From contig OZ020267.1 in the NCBI GenBank assembly GCA_963971225.1, forward strand, positions 70,221,718-70,285,717: DNA of 64,000 nucleotides, in the 5' to 3' direction. This document shows, in pieces, positions 51,196 to 62,300 of the stretch. The position numbers and the translations under genes were made by a program. Position 1 is the first letter of the stretch. Every line of letters begins with the position of its first letter. The notes beneath the pieces are model-generated. The model was given only the letters and a program-made list of their open reading frames with translations. It was not told the DNA's origin and made no database searches. The DNA is from Melieria omissa (taxonomy: Eukaryota > Arthropoda > Insecta > Diptera > Ulidiidae).

Positions 51196-51197
51196 TA

Positions 51198-52718
51198 TAT
51201 AGCATTGTCACCATAAACAAATAAATAAATTGATGTGCTTCAGCTGCACTTTTCTTTCAATTAAGCAGAAAACTTAAACTCTTCGCCAATGCTGTTTAAT
51301 TAACACAAAGTTGCACATTTCAATAAACTCAAAGCCATATTAAATTAGTATGTTTGACAGATTTCTAACTTCCCTGGAACCACCGCTATCAGCTGTCATT
51401 ATGAACCATTTACAATAGCCAGAGCCATCTTTTGAAAACCATCTTACCTAATTTGTAATGCTAATACTTCAATCTTCTTAAACGCTACCAGATTTTCATT
51501 TTAATTAGTTAGTTTGTTAGTAGATCCCTGACATCCAACAAGCGCTTGAAATCGCAGCATTCTATCATCTAAACAGTGAAACCCAACGCATCGCAGACCT
51601 TCACACGGTCCAGCTAACAATTTTTGTTCAATTCTCAGCAATCAAATTAATGATGATTCCGTATCTATTGATTGATTTTTCAACGAGCCACAATTGACAG
51701 CTGTGCGGCCACTTTAAGCAAAATTTGACCTCTGTCAGCGAATCGCCCCCAGCGATGTCAACACACAAACGTTAATTGGTTGATTTCTATTGCGAAATGC
51801 TGCAGCAAACTAATCAAAAAAACAGCAAACATACGCAGCCAATCAATTTTCAACGCATTATTATTTGTTGTTTAATAATTAAGGAAAATTTGACAACGGT
51901 CAACTGTTCCACTGTCATGTCATGCACACCCATAAAAAAGACCCAATGGAAGGCAGTTTTGATGTTTGCATTTCGACTCATTGCCAACGCAATCGCAGCT
52001 CACATGTGCGTAGAGTATTGAAGAAAACTAACATTGAAAAAAAATTATTATGATTTTAATGTAATGTAACGCACGCCTGCGTTTTAGCCGTAAATGATTT
52101 CTTCAGCTGGCGTATTTTTTAAATATTTATTTCATTTTTTGTATGCAAGGATTTTGTGCGTTTTTAACGTGGCTGCGTGCGTTAAATGCGATTTAACTCT
52201 TTTACGCATTCGCACAAGGTCGTTGCTGTTGTTGTTGTTGTTGGTTTTTTTTCGCAACATTCGAAGGCTGAATCACATAAAATTAATGTTGTATATAAAT
52301 TTGCTGCGGTGCGTAGGATAACGGCCCGTGCAGCACTCAGTCAGTCAGCACCGGTCGATCGACTAGAGAGCTGCGCCACTAAATTACTTTCAGCTTATGG
52401 ATTAAGAATTCCAGCAAACAGCAATGAAAACTTGTTGGCCAGATTGGCTCGCTTGAAGGATGCCGTTTGCCATAAGTTGTGCAAGTTGTGTTTTTGTTGG
52501 GTGTTAAAGTTGTTGCTGGTTGACCTTTGCTGTTGACTGTTGATGATGGCGTGAAATACGATTTGACATGTGCACTCGAGGAAGTGATGTGGCAGTCAAG
52601 AGTGTCGTTGCCGGTGAGGCGGAATAAATGAACTTGACCCATGGAATTGTAAGCATGGTTGTCCTTAAAAATTGCTGCAACTGGTGGTGACTCTTGGAAC
52701 AACATTTTTCTAAATTGA
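51198..52718. other. noncoding DNA
   Basis: No gene supported. 52290-52560 is GC-richer, with TATATAAAT at 52292-52300 and a TCAGTCAGTC initiator-like run at 52337-52346, but their spacing is wrong for a TATA promoter. A (GTT)n tract lies near 52222. Confidence 0.4.
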
Positions 52719-52779
52719 ATGTTAAACATTCAGTTGAAATTTGTGTGGAAATGTTAAACATTCAGTTGAAATTTGTGTG
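52719..52779 (+). repeat. 29-bp direct repeat
   Basis: ATGTTAAACATTCAGTTGAA followed by ATTTGTGTG occurs at 52719 and again at 52751 with no mismatch. Each copy includes the palindrome-like GTTAAAC core. Confidence 0.9.
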
Positions 52780-52796
52780 CGTAAACGGTGCAATTG

Positions 52797-53062
52797 GGAC
52801 CACTAAGCAATATTAGTTTATATGATAACTTTAGGAACTCTTGGCAAAGGAACTTGTTATAGTTTTAGGAGTCACAACATTTTGACCACCAAGTGATATG
52901 AGGTTTTATTATACCTTTAGCAATTCTTGATAAGGAGACCTGTTATAGTTTTAGGAGTCACAACATGCGTTTTTGTGGCCCAATTTCGAAGTGATATTAG
53001 GTTGTATTTTAACTTGAGTAATATTTGACAAAGGGATTCTCCACACTTTGTGGAGTCACAAC
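52797..53062 (+). repeat. three-copy degenerate minisatellite
   Basis: Three units of about 85-95 bp each end in GGAGTCACAACAT. They share AAGTGATATTAGGTT-like starts, CTTTAGGAACTCTTGGCAAA-like centres and TGTTATAGTTTTAGGAGTCA in the first two. The third is most diverged. Confidence 0.78.
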
Positions 53063-54884
53063 ATGTGATTTAGTTTTATTGATTCACATACAAATTACTC
53101 GCTCACCTAAGCTGCTAATGGTTTGTAATGTTCATAGACACTCCCAACAAAATGTAATCTTAACTAAACTAACTTAGCCTATATACCTAACCTAATCCAA
53201 CCTCTCCTAACTCAACTCTGTTTGCGTCAGCATTTCGCCTTTGTGCCTTGAATATTCCCCCATTCCAATTGAGCAACATGCATCCAAACATTTCCCTCTT
53301 CCTTCCCGCTTGGCAACATGTTGCCGTAATGTAATACGTCTTCCTAAAGCTCTTTCAACTACAAAATGTCAACAATATTCATTTGTGCGGCGCTTTAAAT
53401 TCGTATTAACTCGCTCGAAAAGACATTCGATTTGACACATTATTACACAGACTGGGTCACCTACGACAACTTTCGCTGCATGTTGCAACAATGTGTGTTA
53501 CCCGATATGCGGCACCCACAGCTGCAACGCTTTCTAATCATTCTTAGAATGGCACAAGCGAGACAACAAAACAGTTTTTTTCGATTGAAAATAACAAATT
53601 TATGGTATTCCTCCTCCAATTTCAGACGGCCCACCAGTTGACAGGCCGGCCGGCTGCATTTCATTTCATTTGGTTTCATTTGCATCCAGCTGCACACTCG
53701 CTCCATTTCGCCCAACCCATATGCGCGACACATTTCTGTCACACCATCAATAATGCCGCTCGCTCGGCGCGCAATCGCCCAGCCAGCCGCAAAGCAGCCA
53801 TGGACAGGCGACCGACCGGGCCCACCGCAGGCCTCAATCAAAGAAAGCCATTTCACTCGACCTTTTCACAATTTGCTCCAGAAAAATCTCGGTGACTGGT
53901 GCGTGGGGACTGCAATGCGGCTTACACCCGCTGTGCCAGCTGTATCAAATCAGCTGCTGCAGCAGCACGAACTCAGCTGTCGTGGCGGCTGCAAAAATGC
54001 ATCCGAGCAATTTTCATTTACGATTACAAATTGCTAAGATATTTGACACATTTATCATAAATTGCCGGCACAATGTTTGCGTATCTGCGGTCGTGGCGCG
54101 AATGTGGCCACATACTGCTTACCTGTGTGTATGTGTGTGTGTGTGTGAATTTTTCTATGTATGTGTGTAGGTGATTTTGCGCCATAAATTGGCCCAACTG
54201 TGCGGCGGCAACTTTGCCACGCTCCGTTCTGACACTCGTTCAAGCTGGCCGCGGCCAGTTGTTGGCGCTTTCGGTACGTTTGAGCGCGCGCGCCATAGCC
54301 GGTAGATGTTTGCGGAGTAGGCGTTAGTGGGCTCGTTAGTTGGGCGATAGCATCACATTGGAGCCAAAAAGAATCATATTAGGTACAACAACAACCAACT
54401 GCCGCAGGCCGCTCAGGTAATGGCAACAAAGTAGAAAAAATCTTCTAATGTAGTTCATCTGATGTCAAGTCGCATAGAATTTATGATGAAGTGGCCAAAG
54501 AATGGTGGGTAGGAAATCAAAAGCATTTCAAGCAGCGGAGAAGCGAAGTACACATAGAATGTCGCCCACTGAATAATGGAAATTAAAAATTTGTGAAGAG
54601 AGAGCGGGCGAATAAGAATCGACTTGTTTAGATATCAGCGCTTCTGAGTTTGTCAAGTCAAGTTAGAGTTTTCTTTAGATGCAGAATTTTCTATGGAAAG
54701 CCAGATTTTGTTCAACTCTTACGTCTTATAAGAGAACAGAGGGCATTGTTTTCGACCTAATGACATCGGGCACTGATTGTACCCTTTGGGGTTCTATAGA
54801 TGAAGTTACGAAGAAGACAGACCACACTGACCACTCGGAGGCCTAATTGTCATTTTATTTCATTACAGAAGATTTAAATAAGAA
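53063..54884. other. noncoding DNA with GC-rich core
   Basis: No gene supported. 53620-54420 is GC-rich, with GGCCGCGGCC near 54249 and a (TG)n run at about 54123-54147. It may be regulatory. Frames on the two strands overlap and lack domains. Confidence 0.4.
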
Positions 54885-55330
54885 ACTGTCGATGCCTGTG
54901 GCAATCAAACTTAGCTTAGCTTGGGTTATTTTATAGAAATGGAATGTGCGGCTTAAACTCCCACTCGGGGACCTTGTTGGGTGCATTGTGATTCCCTTCA
55001 TTTCGTGAATCATTTTGAATCCTTCCCTGTAGATCCAGGCGGGATCTATATGGAGCCAAATGGTCTGGGCGAGGATGTTTACTTTCAAGTTTACTAATCT
55101 CCAAGACACGGTCAATGCCTTCGGCAAACAAATTAAGCTTAGCTTGGGCTAGTTTCTAAAAGTGGATTGTGTGTCATACAATTCAACTCGGATACCCTGA
55201 TTCGCTTCATTTTTGAATTCACTGTCCTTTTTTATCTGTCGGGCTCTCGGTAGATCCACACGGGAAATTTTCGGAATCATTTGTATTGGCGGGGAACTTG
55301 TGGAGATCAGTATGCGTGTGTATCAGCTAT
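54885..55330. repeat. tandem duplication, offset 223 bp, possibly once coding on the minus strand
   Basis: The units start near 54885 and 55108: CGATGCCTGTGGCAATCAAA against CAATGCCTTCGGCAAACAAA, then AGCTTAGCTTGGG in both. On the minus strand both units give a related peptide (SRLDLQGRIQNDS in one, SRVDLPRARQIKKDS in the other), which suggests a decayed coding repeat. I do not recognise the family. Confidence 0.65.
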
Positions 55331-57316
55331 TTCTGCAAGTTCATCAAAGAACCCGGCCCTTAGAGTCTGGAGCCGTTCTTCAGGCTGTGATGAACAGTGA
55401 CAAAGCAAGAGCTCAATTAATTCCAATGCATTCTTGTCTCTGCATGATTCCATTAGCATAGGATTACATTTATCGAGGAGCTGAATGCTCTTAATTTTTC
55501 TTTAGTCTCTAGTCTAGTCTCTTCTTGTGCAATGGTGCAAGTTTGCTTGGATTTCAAAGGGTATCCAAGAGACCCTGAAAAGACTTATTCTGAGTCCTTT
55601 TATGCAGATTGAAGAGTATTGAACTCGACTGCCTCCAAACCTCTCACGCGTGACGCATTTCTTGCATGGCAGCCTTTCATTTACTCTTCAATTCGTTTGA
55701 TGTAATTTGACTTGAACAAAAATTCAAATTAAAAAGTATAAATTGGAATTGTTTTTGTAAATTTGCCAATCTCCGCAAAGCATGTCCGCTTCGATTAGGC
55801 AGCCAGTTCCGCTTTTGAAAAGTGAGCTGCGGTTTGGCATTTCTTCCTTTCGGTTGCACACGCGCCCGCTCTCTCTCGCTCTTTCTCTTGCTCCCACAAC
55901 GTGTCCATCTGGCACTGTCAAGCACCGTTGCGCTGCCATGTTGCAGTGTTGCATATGTCAAACCGCAACATTCCTACTGCATGTTTTTGTGCGTTTGCTC
56001 CTACCAACCCACACACACACACTGACGCATGAACAGCCCATACTCGAGTTATGCTTATGAACCATGTTTTGCACTCTGCTTTGTGCGGCTTTCTCACTTT
56101 TTGTGCTTTTTGTTGTTTGCGCAAATAATCACAACGCCGACTTTGGCAACATCATTGTGCTCATCAGCGCCAACGTCAGCGTCTTGCAGCCGCTTCAGCC
56201 GCATGTTTAGCTGCACACATAGCGACAGCCGTGGACATTGTTGTCATGGCTGAATGCACAAATAAGCCTCACGCGAGAACGCGTCCATGCTGCAAAACAA
56301 TCTCGCTTCGTGCACGCATCGCCACACACAAATAAGCCAAATGACACCAGCAGCCACACACTTCACCAGCAAACCCCATCGCTCGGGCAACCGTTGGTCG
56401 TCAGCTCAGCCCAGCCCAGTTGCTTTGGTGCTGGCACTGTCAACTCTGTACACAAACTTCCGGTTGACAATATTAATGACAGCGTGCTTCTTGTTGCCTT
56501 TTTGTTCTCTGCGCCTGTTTTGTGCCTTTTTGTATTGAATTTTTGTTTGGTTTTTTGTTTATGTTTTTTTGTTTTTGGTGCAAAAGCTCGCATTGTCGAT
56601 GACATGCAAACGAGAAGGGCCGACTTGGCTCAGTGCCGGACCGTATCCGAGCACTTGGCGCATGAGCATAAACTGTCCAGAATTCTAGGAAGTTTTTGTG
56701 CGCGGCCGCTGTTGCTGGCTGCGGCCTTAAATTTACAGTTTGTTTCTACAAATTGTTGTATGCTTTTAATTAAATGCCCATTAAATTGCCATTTTATGCG
56801 TTTAATGCCAATGCCCACGAAGGGTTTTGGTGTTTATTTGCTTATTATTGTTGTTGTTGTTGTGGTGCCGATTCTTTCAACCACATTCGCATGAGTATTT
56901 ATTGCTGAGTTTTTAGTTTTTTTTTTCGATGTGCAGCATCATTAAAAATTTACTTAAGCATAATGCTTATGGTTCTCGAAAAGCATTCATTAGCATGGAA
57001 CACTGTACGGTCGCCATTGTTCATTGATTTTGTTGTACATTTGTTTTTGTGTTGGCTACTTTGGCAGTCGGAAGAGATTGTATGAGCTAAAAGTTCCAAA
57101 GATAATAACCATAGTTGGCAAATTATTTTCAAAGATCGAAAGAGTAATTCTTTCAAAGCAAAGAAAACCAATACAATGTTTAATTTGCTTTTATATTATG
57201 AAAATATTTGAACAAAATTAAAAATAAAACAAAATTTTATAATAACTATGGAAATTAAAATCCAACACTATTCAACATTTGCTTAACTCTGCTGCTGTGT
57301 TGCGGTCAAAATTATC
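55331..57316. other. noncoding DNA
   Basis: No gene supported. 55780-56900 is GC-richer, with a 218-codon frame at 56238-56894 that joins unrelated compositions (Ser/Thr/His-rich, then hydrophobic from TTTTTG runs, then valines from a GTT repeat) and has no domain. Confidence 0.4.
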
Positions 57317-58125
57317 AATTTCTGACAAATTAGGCTGTTGTATGTATTCCTGGCTTTAAATTCAACCTTTGTGTAGATTAAAAAAATTAATTAATTCATT
57401 TATTTTGTTTAATTAATTCATTAATTAATTAAGTTTTGTTAAACTGTGGTTTTATGAAAAAATTATACTAAAAAAAGGTTTCAAATTATATCAAAATTAT
57501 ATCAAATTCAATTTCCTGTTAAGTGAGTTAATGAGTTTTATCTAATTGGGTCAATTTGACGCAACAACACAGTAGTTGAATTGAATAAAATGATCCATAT
57601 TTGACAAATTAGGCTGTTATATGTATTTCTAGCTTTAAAATCATCCTTTGCATAAATAAAAAAAATATATTAAAAAAAATATATTAAAATACAGTCGTGT
57701 CTGGATATAGTGAACTAATTATTGCAAGGCCTGTTTACAGTATTGAGGTTATTCTCTATATCAATGTTAACATTTTTGTTCAAAAAGGTCGTTTTATTTG
57801 CTCAAATAAACACTTTTTGTTTTTTGCTTGAAATTGCTTTCAAAATTTCGTTCAATATTTAGAGGCTCCATGTCAAAATTTGGGTGTTCACTATATAGGG
57901 TGTTCACTATACCCAGACACAACTGTATATGTTTAACTGTGGTTTACTGAAAAAACTATATCAAAAAATAGTATCAAATTATATAAAATTTTTATCAAAT
58001 TATATCAAATTTGTATCAAATTATATCAAAATTACTTTGCTGTTAAGTGAGTTTAATGATTTTATTTTGCTAATTGGGTCAATTTGACGCAACAACACTG
58101 TAGTAATTTGAGTCAATTTTTTAAA
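57317..58125 (+). repeat. tandem duplication with a MITE inside the second unit
   Basis: Unit 1 starts TCTGACAAATTAGGCTGTTG (57320) and unit 2 TTTGACAAATTAGGCTGTTA (about 57599). Each continues to TTAACTGTGGTTT, runs of ATATCAAA, CTGTTAAGTGAGTT and GGGTCAATTTGACGCAACAA. The MITE at 57692 splits unit 2 just before TATGTTTAACTGTGG. Without it, the units are about 280 bp. Confidence 0.82.
57692..57925 (+). mobile_element. 234-bp TA-flanked MITE (pogo/Tc1-like), copy 2
   Basis: Same family, orientation and ends as 8808-9045 (CAGTCGTGTCTGGATATAGT start; CCCAGACACAACTG end), with TA at 57690-57691 and 57926-57927. It differs by scattered substitutions and short indels and lacks one internal TTCACTATATC repeat. 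Confidence 0.9.
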
Positions 58126-59694
58126 CACCGCCAAAGAGATAAAGTCCAACGATAATTAAACGTACCACTCTGACTGCCAACAGTTGTCTAATTAAATTTG
58201 AATCATACTTAAAGCTTGCCAAATAAATTTGATCAAATTTCTAGTAAATTTTCATTGCAACAACTGTTGGCATTTTGGCAAGAATTCAATTACATAATCA
58301 GTTCCGTCATTTGTGCTGAAACGGGACGGGAACTGCGCATTGCCAGTTTTGTAATTCAGCGATTGTTTCAATGTTTAGCAAATGTTGCATGCAATTTATT
58401 GCATTGAAAATTGCACAATTAACCTTAATAAGTGCCAAGCCAGCCAGCGCCTGGCTGGCAGCATGTTGCTCGCTTCTAAATGTTGCGCAAACGACCGCTA
58501 AGGCGAGAGCAACATTTAAATGTTACGAAATTGCTTATTAATTAAAATGCATCGACAACATTAGCTGCATGTGGCAACAGCAACAGCTAATTCCACAGGT
58601 TATGCTTAAAATTAAAGCTCGAGGTCGTTGCAACATTGTGTCGATTTTATGTGATTTTTTTGAGCGATTTTTTCCGCTTTTGGTTGATGTAAATGTCATT
58701 ATTTCTGCAATGATCATCAATTATAAACAAAAATGTTGAAGCTATTTTGATGCTGCCACTCATGTTTCGTATTGTCGTTGTTGTTGTTGTAGTTGTGCAG
58801 TTAATTAATTTTAAATTTCAGTGCGAGCATCATTTGTTTATTTATTCCTGCAGTTGTGCGTCCGTCCATTCACGTCATTCCATTCCATTTCAATCCATTC
58901 ATGCGGCCAACATTGCACACAACTCTCGGCTACGTTGCCGCTTCCTCTACGCTCGCCTTTTGCACATTGATGCTTTGTTTATTTGTTTGTTAAATCATGT
59001 TTAACCATAATTCGAGAGATTTTTGGCAGACAGTTCATTGGGCCGCTCATCTGGCCTCAACATGGCAGACGCACAGTCGAACAGCTGAAGCACCTTTAGC
59101 GGCAACAACAACAACAACAACAACAACAACAAAAGCAATAATGACACCAACAACACCGGCGGCAGTGACAGCAACAACAACAACAACAATAGCAACATTA
59201 GAGCCGCCGCAACAACGACGACGGCCAGTTCAATGCACTCGGCCAAGTTTGTACGCGCTGGCGCGTTCACTCTAAGCTCAAATAGACAGAGCTACTATTG
59301 TTGTTGTGGCGCTGTTGTTGATGTTGCTTTTGTTGTCGCTGCGGCTGCTGCCGGTGCTGGTGCCGGTGCTGGTGTTGGTGTTGGTGGTATCCATTATATT
59401 GTTATCCATCACAATCGTCGCTATTTCTCTCTAGTTGCTGGTTGCTTTTGTCGTATTCAGTGTTGTTGTTGGTTTTTTAGTTGTTGTACACTTTTTATAG
59501 TTTGTTTGCCTGCTAACTGTGATTTGTATCTCCTCTACACTGCCGACCGGCCGCCACGGCCGCTGTCGATTTGTTGTTTGCTGTCGTCTCGTCTACCTTT
59601 CTTTGCGCCACCAACCTTTCCTCTGCGCGCTCGCTTGCAGTCTCTCCGACTTGACTGGGCTACATTGAGACAGTATGGCTTTGTCATTTGGTCG
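58126..59694. other. noncoding DNA with CAA/TTG tracts
   Basis: No gene supported. 58990-59640 carries long trinucleotide tracts that yield frames of Thr, Leu or Val repeats on both strands, including a 191-codon frame at 59233-59808 that is a repeat artefact. Confidence 0.4.
59103..59132. repeat. (CAA)n microsatellite
   Basis: About ten uninterrupted CAA units, with further CAA tracts near 59172. Confidence 0.9.
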
Positions 59695-60115
59695 ACTAAC
59701 TATTTGTTTGTGTTACATTTTTCAAATATTGCTCTGAGCCTCTTTGCGGCTGCCACTGTCCACATAAACATTTCAAAAGTCATTCCCCTCAAGTTGAGGG
59801 TTTTATGAAACTTGGCGAAACTTATGCAACATTCGGAAATAGTTTTGAAAATGTAAAGTTTTGAAAAAGTCTATACACTTTGATTCATTCTACATGTAAC
59901 TGGTCGATTTAGGTCGCTTGTTTGTTTGCGTTAAATTTTTCAAATATTGCTCTGAGTCCACATAAAAATTTCAAAAGTGATTCCCCTTAAGTTTAGATGT
60001 ATGCAACTTTGAAAAAACTTACGAAACATCTGAACATTTCGACATAGTTCTGAAAATAAAATCATTTAACACACTCTTCACACTTTGGTTCATCCTACAG
60101 GTGCTTCGCTTAAAG
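59695..60115 (+). repeat. tandem duplication, offset 217 bp
   Basis: TTTGTTTGTGTTACATTTTT at 59703 recurs as TTTGTTTGCGTTAAATTTTT at 59920. Both are followed by CAAATATTGCTCTGAG, CCACATAAA, TTTCAAAAGT and ATTCCCCT. The second unit has lost about 15 bp (CTCTTTGCGGCTGCC region). Confidence 0.82.
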
Positions 60116-61909
60116 TATAACATTTCAAGGTGTTTATGCTTGCAACATGTTGTTCAGCTGTGTGGTCGTACAATGAAAAAGTAATTTTTCAAATTCTCAT
60201 GATTTTAAAATGCAATTTAACATAAAATCCAATGCAAACGCGCCACAATTTGATTAGTAAAATCATTGGAAAAAAATCTCACACACCACACAATGTTTGC
60301 CCCTGGCACCAATGTTGGCGCACAGTCGCATGTTGCAGCAATATACAAAACAAAACAAAAAAAAAACAAAAACAATAACGAAATTCCGACAGCAACAACG
60401 GCGAAAAAACTCAAAATAACTTTATGAATATGCATTGAGACGGACGGCACAGCTAATGGGCCCGTTGCGCCGGATTGCGTGCTCACGTTTTCATTTGCCG
60501 AAATTGCACAAAAACTCGCCAGCAACAACAACAACAACAACGGCCAACAGCAGCAGCAACTTTGGCCACTAATTGAATTGTATGTTGCGAATTAAAGTGC
60601 GTTGCCAGCACGCAACGCACAAACGAAACGCAACAACAAAGAGAGAAACCACAAAACAATATGAAAAATTATTCAAGTCGATAAGTTGCAACCAGAAAAA
60701 ATCGGCAAACGGAAAGAAAAAATGCAAAATGTAATGAAAATTATGTGTGTGTGTGTTGAGAGCGGCAGGAAGTTGAAACGTTTGTTAAACATGTTGTTCC
60801 GATATTAATGCGTATTGCTGGCTATAAATATATACAACAACAACAACAATAACAATAACGAACTGGTAGTCAGTGCGGCTCAAAGCGATGGCAACATTAT
60901 TTCTTTGGTGAGATTGTAAAAGTTTGAACATTGGGAAATGTTAGAAAGTTCAGCTGCAGGCTGACGACGAGCTCTGCGACGCCGTTATGGCCCAGCGAAC
61001 GGAACGATTATAAATGGTTATAAAAATTTGGAGCTTGAACTCCGTTTTAAAATGTGCTTAAAAAGTAACCAGTTGACAAATTGGAATGAAATATGTAATA
61101 ATTGAGGGATGATATGCGAAATTCAATATGCCAAAATAATTTCGAAAAAACGACCTTCACGTTTTTCTCAGTTGGAGTTCACTTCCAGATCGCTTTTACA
61201 AACAGTTGCTGCATATTTCTAAACCTTGTGATTTACATAAAACATCTTTTTCAATCATTTATTGTTCGTAATTAGTTGCTTCCAAGCAAGTCTAGCCGTC
61301 TCTGGCGGTTCTTAAAGACTTTTTGAATCAGTTCGAGCCATAATATTCTAAACAATCACTTCTTTAACATAAGATTTAACTAATTTCCATTAAAAGATTT
61401 TAGATTTTCATGAAAACGAATCAAACACAGTTCTAATGGTCAGTTCATAGCTTAGTTTTTGGACGAAATCTGCCCATTGAAAATTAATTTCAGTAGATCA
61501 ATTGACTCTTAATGTTGTGTTGAGAGCAATAGAGTCCAAAAACTTCCATACTTAATGAATAAAACAAATAATTAAATAAATAGAACAAAATATCTCTGCT
61601 AAGTCATACTTCTTTGTTGAGCCCATGAATTGCTTATACTCGTACTTTTCTAAATTAAGATTAGTTTAAGAAACTTGGTGTGTAGGTCCTAACACCAAAT
61701 ACCACAAATCTGCCCTTTGCCATGAAACCAAAAATGATCCTCTTTGCCGAATAAAACTTTGCTATGTAGAGGTTAAAGTAATTTTTAATGGTTCAGTCAA
61801 CCATCTTTTCGCGCGTCCAATGGTTTAAATACTTTAAAAAGTTGTTTTTTGTACGCTTTAAAGCCCAGTTCTCTTATTTCAGAACTGCTTAACGTGGTTG
61901 TAGATTTTA
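60116..61909. other. noncoding DNA
   Basis: No gene supported. 60290-60560 has CAA tracts and A-runs. 61080-61900 is AT-rich unique sequence. Confidence 0.4.
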
Positions 61910-62300
61910 TCGGTTATCGGCGCCATACATTACTTCAACCCCATTAGTTGATTGGTTGATTCCAAGGGCGATGTTCCGATATCCAAGTCACGCTTTAGCA
62001 TCGTTTTGATACCACTATTTCCGGGAGATTCTATATGGTATACTAGTGTGTTGTCTTCTGGACTATGTGCACTCTTTTTCCAATCCGAGAGATGAATGAA
62101 GGCAAGTAGCGAGTTCGCTATCTCTTTTAAAATTCTGAACTCTTAGTTTGCCTAACAATTTCCATCTCTTTCTTGATAAAGTTGGACAGGCGCAGAGAAA
62201 ATGATGGATAGTTTCCCCTTCATTCAGGTTCTTACAGCTGTATCAGCTGGTATTGAAACAATAGCATTCCTTCCACATTACATTTCTAGAAGTCCTAATA
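61910..62300 (-). pseudogene. decayed LINE pol C-terminus, fragment 3
   Basis: On the minus strand from about 62240 the frame reads CKNLNEGETIHHFLCACPTL, then SRKRWKLLGKLRV. This is the CxxC...HxxxxC knuckle and following basic block of LINE polymerase C-termini. A stop sits where a Trp is usual, just before YSCKN. 61910-62080 probably continues the C-terminal tail. Only the last part of ORF2 remains. Confidence 0.72.

Noticed and set aside
50834..51202. 122-codon frame in the TTAA element as its transposase
   Set aside because: It crosses the element's right terminus into the host MITE, shows no DDE motifs and is far too short.
52292..52346. TATATAAAT plus TCAGTCAGTC as a TATA/Inr promoter
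   Set aside because: The TATA box lies about 45 bases upstream of the first initiator A instead of about 30, and no DPE is correctly spaced.
56238..56894. 218-codon frame
   Set aside because: Composition changes abruptly along the frame, its hydrophobic parts come from T-runs and a GTT tract, and no domain is present.
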